NCBI GenBank assembly: GCA_937625935.1
Contig: OW569376.1
Span: 186,001 to 250,000, forward strand
Origin: Tetramitus jugosus
Lineage: Eukaryota; Heterolobosea; Eutetramitea; Acrasida; Vahlkampfiidae
DNA: 64,000 nucleotides
Reading direction: 5' to 3'
The translations under genes and the position numbers were made by a program. Each line of letters opens with the position of its first letter. Position 1 is the stretch's first letter. The notes under the pieces were generated by a model, which did not search any database, had not been told where the DNA came from, and saw only the letters and a list, made by a program, of their open reading frames with translations. Below are positions 31,494-40,058 of this stretch, in pieces.

Positions 31494-33929
31494 ATGATCA
31501 CATCCAGTGCCATTCAAATTATCAAGGCAAACAACCAGCCTCAAGCACTCGATGAGAGCAAGCTGAGAGCTAGACTAACTAAGCTTATCGATGGACTTGA
31601 CACTGTCCATTTGAGTATTGATGACCTCGTGGCAAAGATTGTGACTGGTCTATCTGATGGTATCACCAGTCAACAATTGGACAATTTGGCCGCAGAGACC
31701 TCCATGTACATGTCCATTAAGCATCCAGATTATGCTACCTTGGCTGGTAGAATCAAGACATCCAATCTGCACAAGCTCACCTTGGAAAAATTCTCAGATG
31801 TCATCTCTGGTCTTTATCACTATGTCCACCCAAGAACCAATCTTCCTTCTCCATTGATCTCGGACGATGTTTACAAAATTGTGATGGCAAACAAGGAAGT
31901 TTTAGATGCTGCTGTCGATCACACTCAAGATTTCAAGTTTGACTACTTTGCTTTCAAAACATTGGAGAGAAGCTATCTGTTGAGAATCAATGAAGAGCCA
32001 TTCGAGCGACCTCAACACTTGTTCATGAGAGTGTCTGTCGGTATTCACCAAGACAATATTGAGTCTGCTCTTGAGACCTACAAGCTCTTGTCTACTGGCA
32101 TGTTCATTCATGCGTCCCCAACTCTCTTCAACGCAGCTACTCCATCACCACAAATGTCTAGCTGTTTCCTAGTTGGTATGAAGGATGATTCAATTGAAGG
32201 TATTTATGATACCTTGAAGACTTGTGCTCTCATCTCAAAGAGTGCAGGAGGCATTGGCCTCGCTGTACACAAAATCAGAGCCAGTGGCAGTTATATCAGA
32301 GGTACAAACGGAACATCAAACGGATTGGTACCAATGTTGAGAGTTTTCAATGATACTGCTAGATATGTCGACCAAGGAGGTGGCAAGAGAAAGGGTGCTT
32401 TTGCTTGTTATTTGGAACCATGGCATGCTGATGTGTTTGAGTTTATTGAACTCAGAAAGAATCACGGTAAGGAAGAAATGAGAGCCAGAGACTTGTTCTT
32501 GGCACTCTGGATTCCAGATCTATTCATGGAGAGAGTTTCTCAAGATGAAGAGTGGAGTTTGTTCTGTCCAAATGAAGCACCAGGGCTGGCTGACGTTTGG
32601 GGTGATGAATTTGTGGAGTTGTTTACCAGATATGAGAGAGAAGGAAGAGCCAAGAGAACTTTGAGGGCTCGTGAGCTATGGTCTGCAATCATGGATGCCC
32701 ACATTGAAACCGGTGTTCCTTACATGTTGTACAAGGATGCCTGTAACAGAAAGTCCAATCAACAAAATCTCGGAACGATTCAATGCTCCAATCTCTGCAC
32801 AGAAATTGTTGAATACACAGCCCCAGATGAGGTTGCTGTCTGTAATTTGGCTTCTATTGCTCTTCCAAAGTATATCAATGAAGAGACTGGAGAATTCGAT
32901 TTTGACAAGCTATTGGCTGTCGCCAAGGTTGCAACCAAGAACTTGAACAAAATTATTGACCTGAACTACTATCCTGTTCCAGAAGCAAGAAAGTCTAACA
33001 TGAGACATAGACCAATTGGTATTGGTGTGCAAGGATTGGCTGATGCCTTCATGAAGCTTAAGATGCCTTTTGGAAGTCCTGCATCAGTTAAACTCAACAA
33101 GGAAATTTTCGAAACCATCTACTTTGGTGCCGTGACTGCCTCGAATGAGATTGCAAAGGAGTTGGGTCCATATGAAACATTTGAGGGATCACCTATGAGC
33201 AAAGGAATTTTCCAATTTGATATGTGGACCCAACAAGGTGAAGTCTTTGAGGGAGAAACCTTGACATCTGGTCGCTGGGATTGGGAATCCTTGAGACATG
33301 ATGTTGTCAAATATGGTGTTAGAAACTCTTTGCTCGTTGCTCCTATGCCTACAGCAAGTACCGCTCAAATTTTGTCTAACAATGAAAGTATTGAGCCATT
33401 TACCAGTAACATTTATGCTCGAAGAGTGCTTTCTGGAGAATTCCCAGTGATTAACAAGTATCTTGTGAAGGATTTAATCAAGCTTGGACTCTGGAACTCT
33501 CAGTTGATCAATCAAATTGTGGCCAACATGGGTTCTATCCAAAACATTGATGCCATACCAAATGATTTGAAAACTCTTTACAAAACAGTCTGGGAAATGT
33601 CACAGAAGATCTTGATTGACATGGCAGCCGATAGAGCTCCATTTATTGATCAATCTCAATCGATGAACCTTTTCATGGCAGAACCTGAAGAGGAGAAAGT
33701 GACCTCCATGCATTTTTATGCATGGAGCAAGGGATTGAAGACTGGATTGTACTATATGAGAACTCAACCAGCAGCCGCCGCAATTCAATTCACAGTTGAC
33801 CAAGAAATGTTGAAGAATGCACAAACGAAAACCCAAGAACCAGTCGAGGACGACCCTTCACAATACCTTGTTTGTAGAAGAAGAAGAGCTGGTGACGATG
33901 GAGAAGAGTGCTTGGTTTGTGGAAGTTAA
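31494..33929 (+). CDS. RRM1: Ribonucleoside-diphosphate reductase large subunit (class Ia R1)
   Basis: The single exon encodes 811 residues, full length for eukaryotic R1. It reduces ribonucleotides to deoxyribonucleotides with the small subunit, using NDPs and a tyrosyl radical. Visible residues: the redox Cys in SSCFLVGM near 223; the active-site triad N433-L-C435-T-E437 in SNLCTEI; the paired Tyr of the radical path in [19 protein letters not shown]; and the C-terminal shuttle cysteines in EECLVCGS, which ends the protein as in mammals. The N-terminus has an ATP-cone (residues 7-98). AATAAA follows about 30 bp after the stop. Confidence 0.98.
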   Translation: MITSSAIQIIKANNQPQALDESKLRARLTKLIDGLDTVHLSIDDLVAKIVTGLSDGITSQQLDNLAAETSMYMSIKHPDYATLAGRIKTSNLHKLTLEKFSDVISGLYHYVHPRTNLPSPLISDDVYKIVMANKEVLDAAVDHTQDFKFDYFAFKTLERSYLLRINEEPFERPQHLFMRVSVGIHQDNIESALETYKLLSTGMFIHASPTLFNAATPSPQMSSCFLVGMKDDSIEGIYDTLKTCALISKSAGGIGLAVHKIRASGSYIRGTNGTSNGLVPMLRVFNDTARYVDQGGGKRKGAFACYLEPWHADVFEFIELRKNHGKEEMRARDLFLALWIPDLFMERVSQDEEWSLFCPNEAPGLADVWGDEFVELFTRYEREGRAKRTLRARELWSAIMDAHIETGVPYMLYKDACNRKSNQQNLGTIQCSNLCTEIVEYTAPDEVAVCNLASIALPKYINEETGEFDFDKLLAVAKVATKNLNKIIDLNYYPVPEARKSNMRHRPIGIGVQGLADAFMKLKMPFGSPASVKLNKEIFETIYFGAVTASNEIAKELGPYETFEGSPMSKGIFQFDMWTQQGEVFEGETLTSGRWDWESLRHDVVKYGVRNSLLVAPMPTASTAQILSNNESIEPFTSNIYARRVLSGEFPVINKYLVKDLIKLGLWNSQLINQIVANMGSIQNIDAIPNDLKTLYKTVWEMSQKILIDMAADRAPFIDQSQSMNLFMAEPEEEKVTSMHFYAWSKGLKTGLYYMRTQPAAAAIQFTVDQEMLKNAQTKTQEPVEDDPSQYLVCRRRRAGDDGEECLVCGS

Positions 33930-34004
33930 TTCTTCTGACAACAGCAGTACATTTTGTCAATAAATATTTAATGTGAAAATGAAATTTCAGACCTTTCTAC
34001 TTTG

Positions 34005-34991
34005 TCATTGGTGGCCAAAAGTGTGATCCAGAAAAGATGAATAATATGGGCTCGTGTTGAATGTCGAAACACGAGTTTTGGCTAGATCCATGATCACTTT
34101 CTCCACTGCAAAAAGAGTGTAATTGTCTTCAATCTCTTGCAACTCTGGGAAATCTGCGGCGAGTTTCACAGTGCGTCCAGGTATGTTTCTCAACGATTGT
34201 GTGTACTCTGGAGAGTTGTCATTGGTCATAATGTACACTGTCTTTGGGCAATTTGGTATTCTGTCTAGAGCAACAGCAATGTTTTTTGCTGTGGTTGATT
34301 TTTCTAGAGTGGGAGTACTCGCAAGTCTGTCCCCTCTTCTGCTGTGTACGCATGTATAGGTTCCCAACTTTTTCGCTATTCCTTCTCCAAGAGCTACTAG
34401 ATGCTTGGCCTGTTTCATTTCGAATGAGGGAGGGTTGTCCAGTATTCCAATGAATGGTTTGCACTTACGAATCAAAGTGCACCTTATGCGTGGGATACGT
34501 ATCACACGTTTTTGTTCACGAGCTTCTGGGGGAATTTCATCTTCAGAGAAGAGAACTCGAAAGGGCTCTCCACCAATTTTTATGCTCGACAAGTCGTTGT
34601 ATTCGGACAAATTCGACGTAAAGTCCTTTTTGCTCTTGACGTGAACTCCAGCAAGTCTCCATTTTGGCAACACGGGCACAAAACCCATCTTATTGGCATA
34701 CAACAGGTAAACTTTCAGATTCGATCTCTGATGGGAAAGACCGCCAGGCTCCTTCAGTTTCGTTGAATCACCGAACACAAGGAACTTTGTGGTTTTGTCC
34801 ACCTCGTCGTTCTTTGGGCCACTGGGCGGAAATTCTTGGATGTTGGCCTTTTGTAATGCAGTTCCTTGATCCTTGTTCAAATGATACAAACAAACCAAGA
34901 CAATGACGATGGTGATGACAGTAAGTAAAAGTGACTTTCGATACTCTGTTTGATTGGATCGTGTACTCTTTAATGTAAAATCGTTCGACAT
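34005..34991 (-). CDS. Fucosyltransferase-like type II membrane protein
   Basis: The 328 residues start at ATG 34991 (MSNDFTLKST). The signal anchor is at about 20-39 (LLLTVITIVIVLVCLYHL). The luminal domain has GGLSHQRSNLKVYLLYANKMG near the beginning, which recalls the GDP-fucose-binding start of GT11/O-fucosyltransferase folds, and YTCVHSRRGDRLAST, matching the H-x-R-x-G-D motif of alpha-1,2- and O-fucosyltransferases, near 215. YIMTNDNSP and a C-terminal IMDLAKTRVSTFNTSPYYS follow. The family call is moderate; the acceptor is unknown. A relative with the same fold is at 50807. Confidence 0.78.
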   Translation of the reverse strand: MSNDFTLKSTRSNQTEYRKSLLLTVITIVIVLVCLYHLNKDQGTALQKANIQEFPPSGPKNDEVDKTTKFLVFGDSTKLKEPGGLSHQRSNLKVYLLYANKMGFVPVLPKWRLAGVHVKSKKDFTSNLSEYNDLSSIKIGGEPFRVLFSEDEIPPEAREQKRVIRIPRIRCTLIRKCKPFIGILDNPPSFEMKQAKHLVALGEGIAKKLGTYTCVHSRRGDRLASTPTLEKSTTAKNIAVALDRIPNCPKTVYIMTNDNSPEYTQSLRNIPGRTVKLAADFPELQEIEDNYTLFAVEKVIMDLAKTRVSTFNTSPYYSSFLDHTFGHQ

Positions 34992-35349
34992 GTTAGTATG
35001 TGTCGCAGTGGTTGGTTTTGTTGTTTGGGTTCGGTTGACAGATGCATGATTCAAGATGATGGGTCTGTTTCTTCGTCATGTGGCAACCTTTGGGTTTCTT
35101 GAAATAGAGATCAGCAACAAAAATTCGGAACAAGTTACTACTCTTCATGCATATTTTTGCAGAGTGTGCCAGACACATCAATTACAGATTTCCTGATTCC
35201 ATTTGCCAACTGTAGATGTTCCCGCTCCAAAACGCACCTGATAAATCTCCGAGAGAACGCAATAGTCACACAAAAAATCACACACCATTTCGCGAACAAC
35301 TAAAAAGCTTTTGGCATACAAAAAAAACAGCAACAAAAAAACAACGAAG
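34992..35349. other. Divergent promoter region before prolyl-tRNA synthetase
   Basis: The roughly 360 bp lie between the divergent starts of the fucosyltransferase-like gene and the prolyl-tRNA synthetase gene. The part near 35,320-35,349 is an A/CA-rich leader. No gene is seen. Confidence 0.45.
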
Positions 35350-37083
35350 ATGACAGAGGATCAACAACAACAACAAGTAGAAAACACGACTGTTCCATCA
35401 TTGGCAGAAGAGACTGAAGAAGATCGTCTCAAGAGAGAAAAAAAGGATAAAAAAGAAGCTGAAAAAAAGAAGCGACGTGAAGAGCAAAAGCTCAGAGACA
35501 AGGAGAAGAAGAAGCTCAAGAAGCAACAAAAAAAGGACACTCCTTCCACTGCTAGCACCACTTCTTCTTCAGGAGCCAATAAAAAAGTCAACTCTGATGG
35601 CATCACCATCAAGAAGACTGAAGATTTTGGTGAATGGTTCACTCAATCCATTACCAAATCAGAAATGATTGAGTACTATGATGTCAGTGGATGTTACATT
35701 TTGAGACCATATTCGTATGAGATTTGGGAACAAATCAAGTCATTTGTCGATGGTGTCATTAAGAAGATGGGTGTCAAGAATGCCATGTTCCCACTGTTTG
35801 TCACCAAGAGTGCACTTGAGAAGGAGAAGGCTCACGTGGAAGGATTTAGTGCTGAAGTCGCTTGGGTCACCAAATCTGGTCAAAGTGATTTGGCTGAGCC
35901 ATTGGCCATTCGTCCAACAAGTGAAACCATCATGTACCCTGCATATTCCAAGTGGGTTCGTTCCTACAGAGACTTGCCACTCAAGTTGAACCAGTGGACC
36001 AATGTGGTTCGTTGGGAGTTTAAGCACGCTGTTCCATTTATTCGTTCGAGAGAATTCTTGTGGCAAGAAGGACACACTGCATTTGCAACTGAACAGGAAG
36101 CAGGTGAAGAAGTGTATCAAATCTTGGACATGTACAGACGTGTGTACGAAGAGTTGTTGGCCGTTCCTGTTGTCAAGGGAAAGAAATCAGAGAGTGAAAA
36201 GTTTGCTGGTGGATACTATACTACGTCGGTGGAGGCATTCATTCCAACCAATGGACGTGCTGTCCAAGGAGCCACTTCTCACTGTCTCGGTCAAAACTTT
36301 TCCAAAATGTTTGACATTCAGTTCGAATCCGAACAGGGAGGTGAGAAGCAATACGCTTGGCAAAACTCTTGGGGTCTCACTACGAGAACCATTGGTGTCA
36401 TGGCCATGGTTCACGGTGATGACGACGGTGTCGTATTCCCACCAAGAGTCGCTCCAACACAAGTTGTTGTTGTTCCATTGTACTTTAAGGACCGTGTGGA
36501 CAATGACACATTGAACAAGAAGGCCAAGGAGATTTATGATGCATTGATTGATGCAGGTGTGAGAGCTGAGCTTGACACGAGAGACTACAAGAACCCAGGC
36601 TTCAAGTTTAGTTATTGGGAAGTGAGAGGTGTTCCATTGAGAATTGAACTCGGTCCAAAGGACTTTGAACAAGGTCAAATCACATTGGTCAAGAGATATA
36701 ACCGTGAGAAGTTTACCATGTCATTGAACGAATTTAAGGGAGCTGATGTTCAAGCTGTCTTGGACAACATTCAACACGAAATGTTTGAAAAGGCAAAGGC
36801 TGAGAGAGACAACAGAATGCCAAACGTTCACACATGGGCCGAGTTTATGGCCGAGTTGAACAAGAGCAATATGTGTTTGGCACCATGGTGTGACAGACCA
36901 GAATGTGAAGAACAAATCAAGCAAAGATCCAAGCGTGACAGCAATGAGCAAGAAGCTCTCTTGACTGCCAGCGCAAAGAGTTTGTGTATCCCACTGGAAC
37001 AAAAGGAATTGCCAGCCAATCAAAAGTGTGTCAACTGTGAACACGATGCCAAGTTGTGGTGCTTGTTCGGTAGAAGTTATTAA
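35350..37083 (+). CDS. PRORS: Prolyl-tRNA synthetase (cytosolic, archaeal/eukaryotic type)
   Basis: The 577 residues start at ATG 35350 after a CAA-rich leader. A Lys/Glu-rich, charged N-terminal extension (about 85 residues) precedes the class II core: EDFGEWFTQSI, DVSGCYILRPYSYEIWE (motif 1 area), VVRWEFKHAVPFIRSREFLWQE (motif 2, near 225) and GVPLRIELGPKDFEQ (motif 3 and anticodon-domain join). The C-terminal zinc-binding domain has its cysteines (CLAPWCDRPECEEQ, KCVNC) and the protein ends CLFGRSY with the terminal Tyr typical of the family, so the gene is complete. Its TAA stop (37081-37083) is part of the TTAA at the edge of the Fanzor element, which has displaced the original 3' UTR to 39772. 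Confidence 0.97.
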   Translation: MTEDQQQQQVENTTVPSLAEETEEDRLKREKKDKKEAEKKKRREEQKLRDKEKKKLKKQQKKDTPSTASTTSSSGANKKVNSDGITIKKTEDFGEWFTQSITKSEMIEYYDVSGCYILRPYSYEIWEQIKSFVDGVIKKMGVKNAMFPLFVTKSALEKEKAHVEGFSAEVAWVTKSGQSDLAEPLAIRPTSETIMYPAYSKWVRSYRDLPLKLNQWTNVVRWEFKHAVPFIRSREFLWQEGHTAFATEQEAGEEVYQILDMYRRVYEELLAVPVVKGKKSESEKFAGGYYTTSVEAFIPTNGRAVQGATSHCLGQNFSKMFDIQFESEQGGEKQYAWQNSWGLTTRTIGVMAMVHGDDDGVVFPPRVAPTQVVVVPLYFKDRVDNDTLNKKAKEIYDALIDAGVRAELDTRDYKNPGFKFSYWEVRGVPLRIELGPKDFEQGQITLVKRYNREKFTMSLNEFKGADVQAVLDNIQHEMFEKAKAERDNRMPNVHTWAEFMAELNKSNMCLAPWCDRPECEEQIKQRSKRDSNEQEALLTASAKSLCIPLEQKELPANQKCVNCEHDAKLWCLFGRSY

Positions 37084-37096
37084 GGTGGCGGTCTAC
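37084..37096 (+). repeat. Left terminal inverted repeat of the Fanzor element
   Basis: GGTGGCGGTCTAC is the exact reverse complement of 39755-39767. Including the TTAA flank the match is 17 bp. Confidence 0.92.
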
Positions 37097-37099
37097 CAA

Positions 37100-37130
37100 C
37101 TCCTCGTATAAATAGGGCTCCTCGTATAAA
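37100..37130 (+). repeat. Subterminal direct repeat in the Fanzor element
   Basis: CTCCTCGTATAAA occurs twice, at 37100-37112 and 37118-37130, 18 bp apart and just inside the left inverted repeat. Short subterminal repeats often bind transposase. The TATAAA parts could also serve as promoter elements. Confidence 0.7.
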
Positions 37131-37699
37131 ATGATTTTTGTTTGAGAAAAAAGAAGCAAGATGTGGGTCGATCAAAAAACATCAGAATCCATACACAAGT
37201 GTTAATCATCCACAATACTGTGAATTCTCGGTTACAAGCAACACTTTCGTGCTTTGTGATTTCTCTGCGGCGGAGGTTCGGGCTTCTTTATTTGGGCCAG
37301 TGGACAGGAACATTGAAGCTCTCTGGAGAATACAAAAACACACTTGGATGATGAGTCATCCACACGTTGTCATTAAACAAGTTCTGAGTCAAAGATGCAA
37401 TACTTGGTAGAGTTTCATATTGGAGTCTCCTCCAGTAGATGATTTCGGTTGTTGTGTGTATTGGTTCAGAGGATGGACGATGGACGTTTTCTTTCAAGAC
37501 GCGAGATTGAACCACCCAAGAAGAAATAAAGCATTTGCCAAACGAGTAACGTCATCTTTCTGTTGCCTAAATCTCAGTTTCCTCTAAGCTGCGGAATTGG
37601 TGCAGTTGTAAAAATTTCCGTTGAGACTGTCTTTACAACGGCAACGGCCATCTACCTCGGTTTAAAAAGCGCTGTCTTTTTCGCTGTTTGATTCAACTC
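37131..37699. other. 5' part of the Fanzor element, no second gene seen
   Basis: About 570 bp between the left-end repeats and the Fanzor leader. An open frame (37138-37410) lacks similarity I can name. A TTTAAAAAG near 37660 may be the Fanzor TATA element. The region probably carries the promoter. Confidence 0.4.
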
Positions 37700-37747
37700 A
37701 CACAACAAATACAACACACAACAAATACACCACACAACAAATACAAT
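37700..37747 (+). repeat. 16-bp tandem repeat in the Fanzor leader
   Basis: Three copies of ACACAACAAATAC lie at 37700, 37716 and 37732 (period 16) and end a few bases before the Fanzor ATG. The leader mimics the CAA-rich leaders of host genes in the window. Confidence 0.75.
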
Positions 37748-37753
37748 AACATT

Positions 37754-39682
37754 ATGCCACGAGGCGTGCCTAAGGACGGCAAGAGAAAGAGGAAGAGAAA
37801 AGCTGTCGAAAAGGACAAATACTCATCACACTATGTGGTCAAGGTCGGTCTGAAGTCTCTGTTGTTGCATCATCCAACTCTGTTACCAATCATACAAACT
37901 CAAGCTCTGGAGATTACAAGGATTGCTCTTCGACTCACAAGATTTATAAACATATTTGTTTTGAGGCACTTGGAGAACAATTGTGATATCCCTCTCTTGA
38001 ATCAAGGATTTATTCAACGAATCGGTTCAGTGTTGTTTGGACGCAAGTCGAAGACAAGAGACGATAATGTCAACCTCATCAACGGGTCTGTCAACATGGA
38101 TGACGTAACAATCAAGCTAAGGAAGATTTATGAGAAGATTTCCAAATCCATCAATTACGTTGCCAAGTCTCTCAATGTCAATATTTCTAACATGCTCAAG
38201 TTCACATTGGAACAAAGACTGAGAAAGTATTTGAGAGTGAGGATGAATCAATTGCACAATGACCAATCAATCCCAAGGTCTGAATACAGAAGAGTCATAG
38301 AATACATCATCAGAAAGTTGACATTCGCCACTCCAGTTTATGATTTTGTCAAACTGCCTCCAAAAGAGTTGATAGAGACTATTCCTGTGTTGATCCGAGA
38401 GGTTCGAACACTTGTTGGTGCTAAAGCTGACGAAGTGATTGATGAATCTTTTGTGAACAACAACACCAACAACATGCTGAAGTTTTACTGGCATGTTCAA
38501 CAGTTTCTGATTGGCAATGGAGTGAAATCATTTGCATTGTTGCCCTTGTCCCACTTTAAATGTAGATGCATGGAGATAGGTACGACGGACCTGATAGACA
38601 TGCTCCAACAGAAGAAGAAATCTGGAGGACAAAAGAAGGGAAATGTACAAGTAATTGAACCCATTGAATTGAAATACAATCTCGAGTGTTTGAATATCGG
38701 AACAAAGAAGATTCAAATCGACTCTATCAGAACTGACGGTATTCAAGCCTCAGTTGTTCTCAGACATCAACTCGTTGGCAATCACAAGAACAATAAGGCA
38801 AAAGAATCCAAGGGCCAGAAAGAAGCAAAGAAGAGAAAGAAAGAAACAAGTATGAACGAAGGTGCTGAATATTTGGTTGGGATTGACCCGGGTATTGTTA
38901 CGTTGGTGAGTTGTGCTGATTCAGATGGCAAGAAGTGGGAGTTGTCTAACAAAACATATAGACATCTGTCCCACCATTCAAAAAACTCCAAGCGATTGTT
39001 GAAATACAAAGCAGAATGGAACGAAATGAATGAGAAGAACTTGGATGAACTCCAAAACTCAATCAAACAGGCCGGTGTACCAACAAGTGGTCTGTTCCTT
39101 GAACACATCAATTCTGTAATGAAAGTCGAGGATGATTTGTTGAATTTTTATTGCACCCCAAAGGTGAAGAGACTGAATTGGGATAGCTATATAATGAGAG
39201 ATAAGACGATTGCCAATGTTATGAATGACTTTCGAAAGAGAGCAAATGGAAGAAGCATGTTAATTGGGATGGGCAATGCTGGTTTTGGTCATTGTTACAA
39301 AGGACATGCTCCAACACCAAAAGGAAAGCTATTGAAAAAGTTGAATGAGCACTTCAAAGTGAAAATGATCGACGAATTCATGACAAGTCAGAAATGTCAT
39401 CATTGCCATTCTCACATGAAGCCAGTCAAGCATAAGAGAATAGACAAGAATGGAACGTTGAATGTCTCTGTCGTCCGAGGAGTTAAACAGTGTGCAACCA
39501 CTAAATGTTTAGTGACTCACAACAGAGACATCAATGCGGCCAAGAACATGCTCCATCTACTGAGAACAGAAATGGATGGACAGTCACGTCCCGATGCCTT
39601 CAAGAGGAAGAAAAAGGTCGCAAAAGAATTAATCAAAATGGTGGAACACCTCCAAGGCTCACTCCATCAAGCTGCTATGTAA
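37754..39682 (+). CDS. Fanzor RNA-guided nuclease (eukaryotic TnpB homologue)
   Basis: The 642 residues start at ATG 37754. The N-terminus is a strong nuclear-localisation signal (GKRKRKRKAVEK). A 350-residue helical, basic region follows (probably the recognition and wedge parts). The RuvC nuclease fold then starts at GIDPG with D378. The usual RuvC-II Glu position (IGMGNAGFG) has no acidic residue. Glu541 in MIDEFMTSQKC is the likely substitute, as in the rearranged catalytic sites described for Fanzors. The zinc ribbon is C548-x2-C551 ... C580-x4-C585, and the last acid is D592 in NRDINAAKNML. Fanzors cut DNA using a guide RNA made from the 3' end of their own element. All parts look intact, so the protein may be active. 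Confidence 0.93.
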   Translation: MPRGVPKDGKRKRKRKAVEKDKYSSHYVVKVGLKSLLLHHPTLLPIIQTQALEITRIALRLTRFINIFVLRHLENNCDIPLLNQGFIQRIGSVLFGRKSKTRDDNVNLINGSVNMDDVTIKLRKIYEKISKSINYVAKSLNVNISNMLKFTLEQRLRKYLRVRMNQLHNDQSIPRSEYRRVIEYIIRKLTFATPVYDFVKLPPKELIETIPVLIREVRTLVGAKADEVIDESFVNNNTNNMLKFYWHVQQFLIGNGVKSFALLPLSHFKCRCMEIGTTDLIDMLQQKKKSGGQKKGNVQVIEPIELKYNLECLNIGTKKIQIDSIRTDGIQASVVLRHQLVGNHKNNKAKESKGQKEAKKRKKETSMNEGAEYLVGIDPGIVTLVSCADSDGKKWELSNKTYRHLSHHSKNSKRLLKYKAEWNEMNEKNLDELQNSIKQAGVPTSGLFLEHINSVMKVEDDLLNFYCTPKVKRLNWDSYIMRDKTIANVMNDFRKRANGRSMLIGMGNAGFGHCYKGHAPTPKGKLLKKLNEHFKVKMIDEFMTSQKCHHCHSHMKPVKHKRIDKNGTLNVSVVRGVKQCATTKCLVTHNRDINAAKNMLHLLRTEMDGQSRPDAFKRKKKVAKELIKMVEHLQGSLHQAAM

Positions 39683-39767
39683 ATCCCGATTATGTAGGAG
39701 CGTTAAGGTGTCTTATCGGGAAACCATAATGTTTTTATTATGGCTTGATGGACAGTAGACCGCCACC
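39664..39767 (+). ncRNA. Predicted Fanzor guide-RNA (omega/fRNA) scaffold
   Basis: The right end can fold: an outer stem pairs CCATCAAGC (39664-39672, inside the last codons of the ORF) with GCTTGATGG (39743-39751). Inside lie CCCGAT/ATCGGG (39685-39690 with 39715-39720) and the perfect hairpin CCATAAT-GTTTTT-ATTATGG (39724-39743). About 16 nt then lead to the element edge. In TnpB and Fanzor systems the scaffold overlaps the 3' end of the nuclease ORF and the guide is read from the flank beyond the right end. Here the guide would begin in TTAAGGTATCAGAG. Boundaries are inferred; no expression data. Confidence 0.65.
39755..39767 (-). repeat. Right terminal inverted repeat of the Fanzor element
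   Basis: GTAGACCGCCACC is the exact inverse of the left end at 37084-37096. TTAA follows. Confidence 0.92.
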
Positions 39768-39791
39768 TTAAGGTATCAGAGTACAACTCGA

Positions 39792-39797
39792 AATAAA
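39792..39797 (+). terminator. Polyadenylation signal of the original prolyl-tRNA synthetase 3' UTR
   Basis: AATAAA lies 21 bp after the right end of the Fanzor element. In the empty site it would sit about 24 bp after the ProRS stop codon, so the insertion has separated the gene from its own poly(A) signal by 2.7 kb. Confidence 0.5.
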
Positions 39798-40058
39798 ATA
39801 ACTAGTCATATTCATCAAACATTACACTTTCAGAAACAATAAAAACTTGCAGCAACAATTCTTACAAAATCGTTTGAACATTTCCTTTACATATTAACTT
39901 GAAGTCATCGGAAAACATATATGGTTTCCCTCGCATCCTATCGCAAGATTTTTCCCTCCCTCATACAGAGAGAAGATCACATAATAATCATCCAGAATAT
40001 AATAATAATAATAGCCATAATCACAATGAAAATAACTAGTCGTTTCGCCCTTCTCTCT

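Larger units (their letters stand above)
37080..39771 (+). mobile_element. Fanzor-carrying DNA transposon with 13-bp TIRs and TTAA flanks
   Basis: The left end at 37084-37096 (GGTGGCGGTCTAC) and right end at 39755-39767 are perfect inverted repeats. Both are flanked directly by TTAA (37080-37083 and 39768-39771), the expected target duplication. The element body is 2684 bp. It contains one large gene (Fanzor, plus strand), a subterminal direct repeat, a 16-bp tandem repeat in the leader and a structured right end. No DDE, tyrosine or serine transposase is present, so it was probably moved in trans. TTAA duplications are made by piggyBac and Sola3 transposases. The intact ends and gene suggest recent insertion. 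Confidence 0.9.

Noticed and set aside
37138-37410. ORF in the 5' part of the Fanzor element as a second element gene
   Set aside because: There is no recognisable domain, the length is only 90 codons and it lies in the presumed promoter; nothing resembles a transposase.
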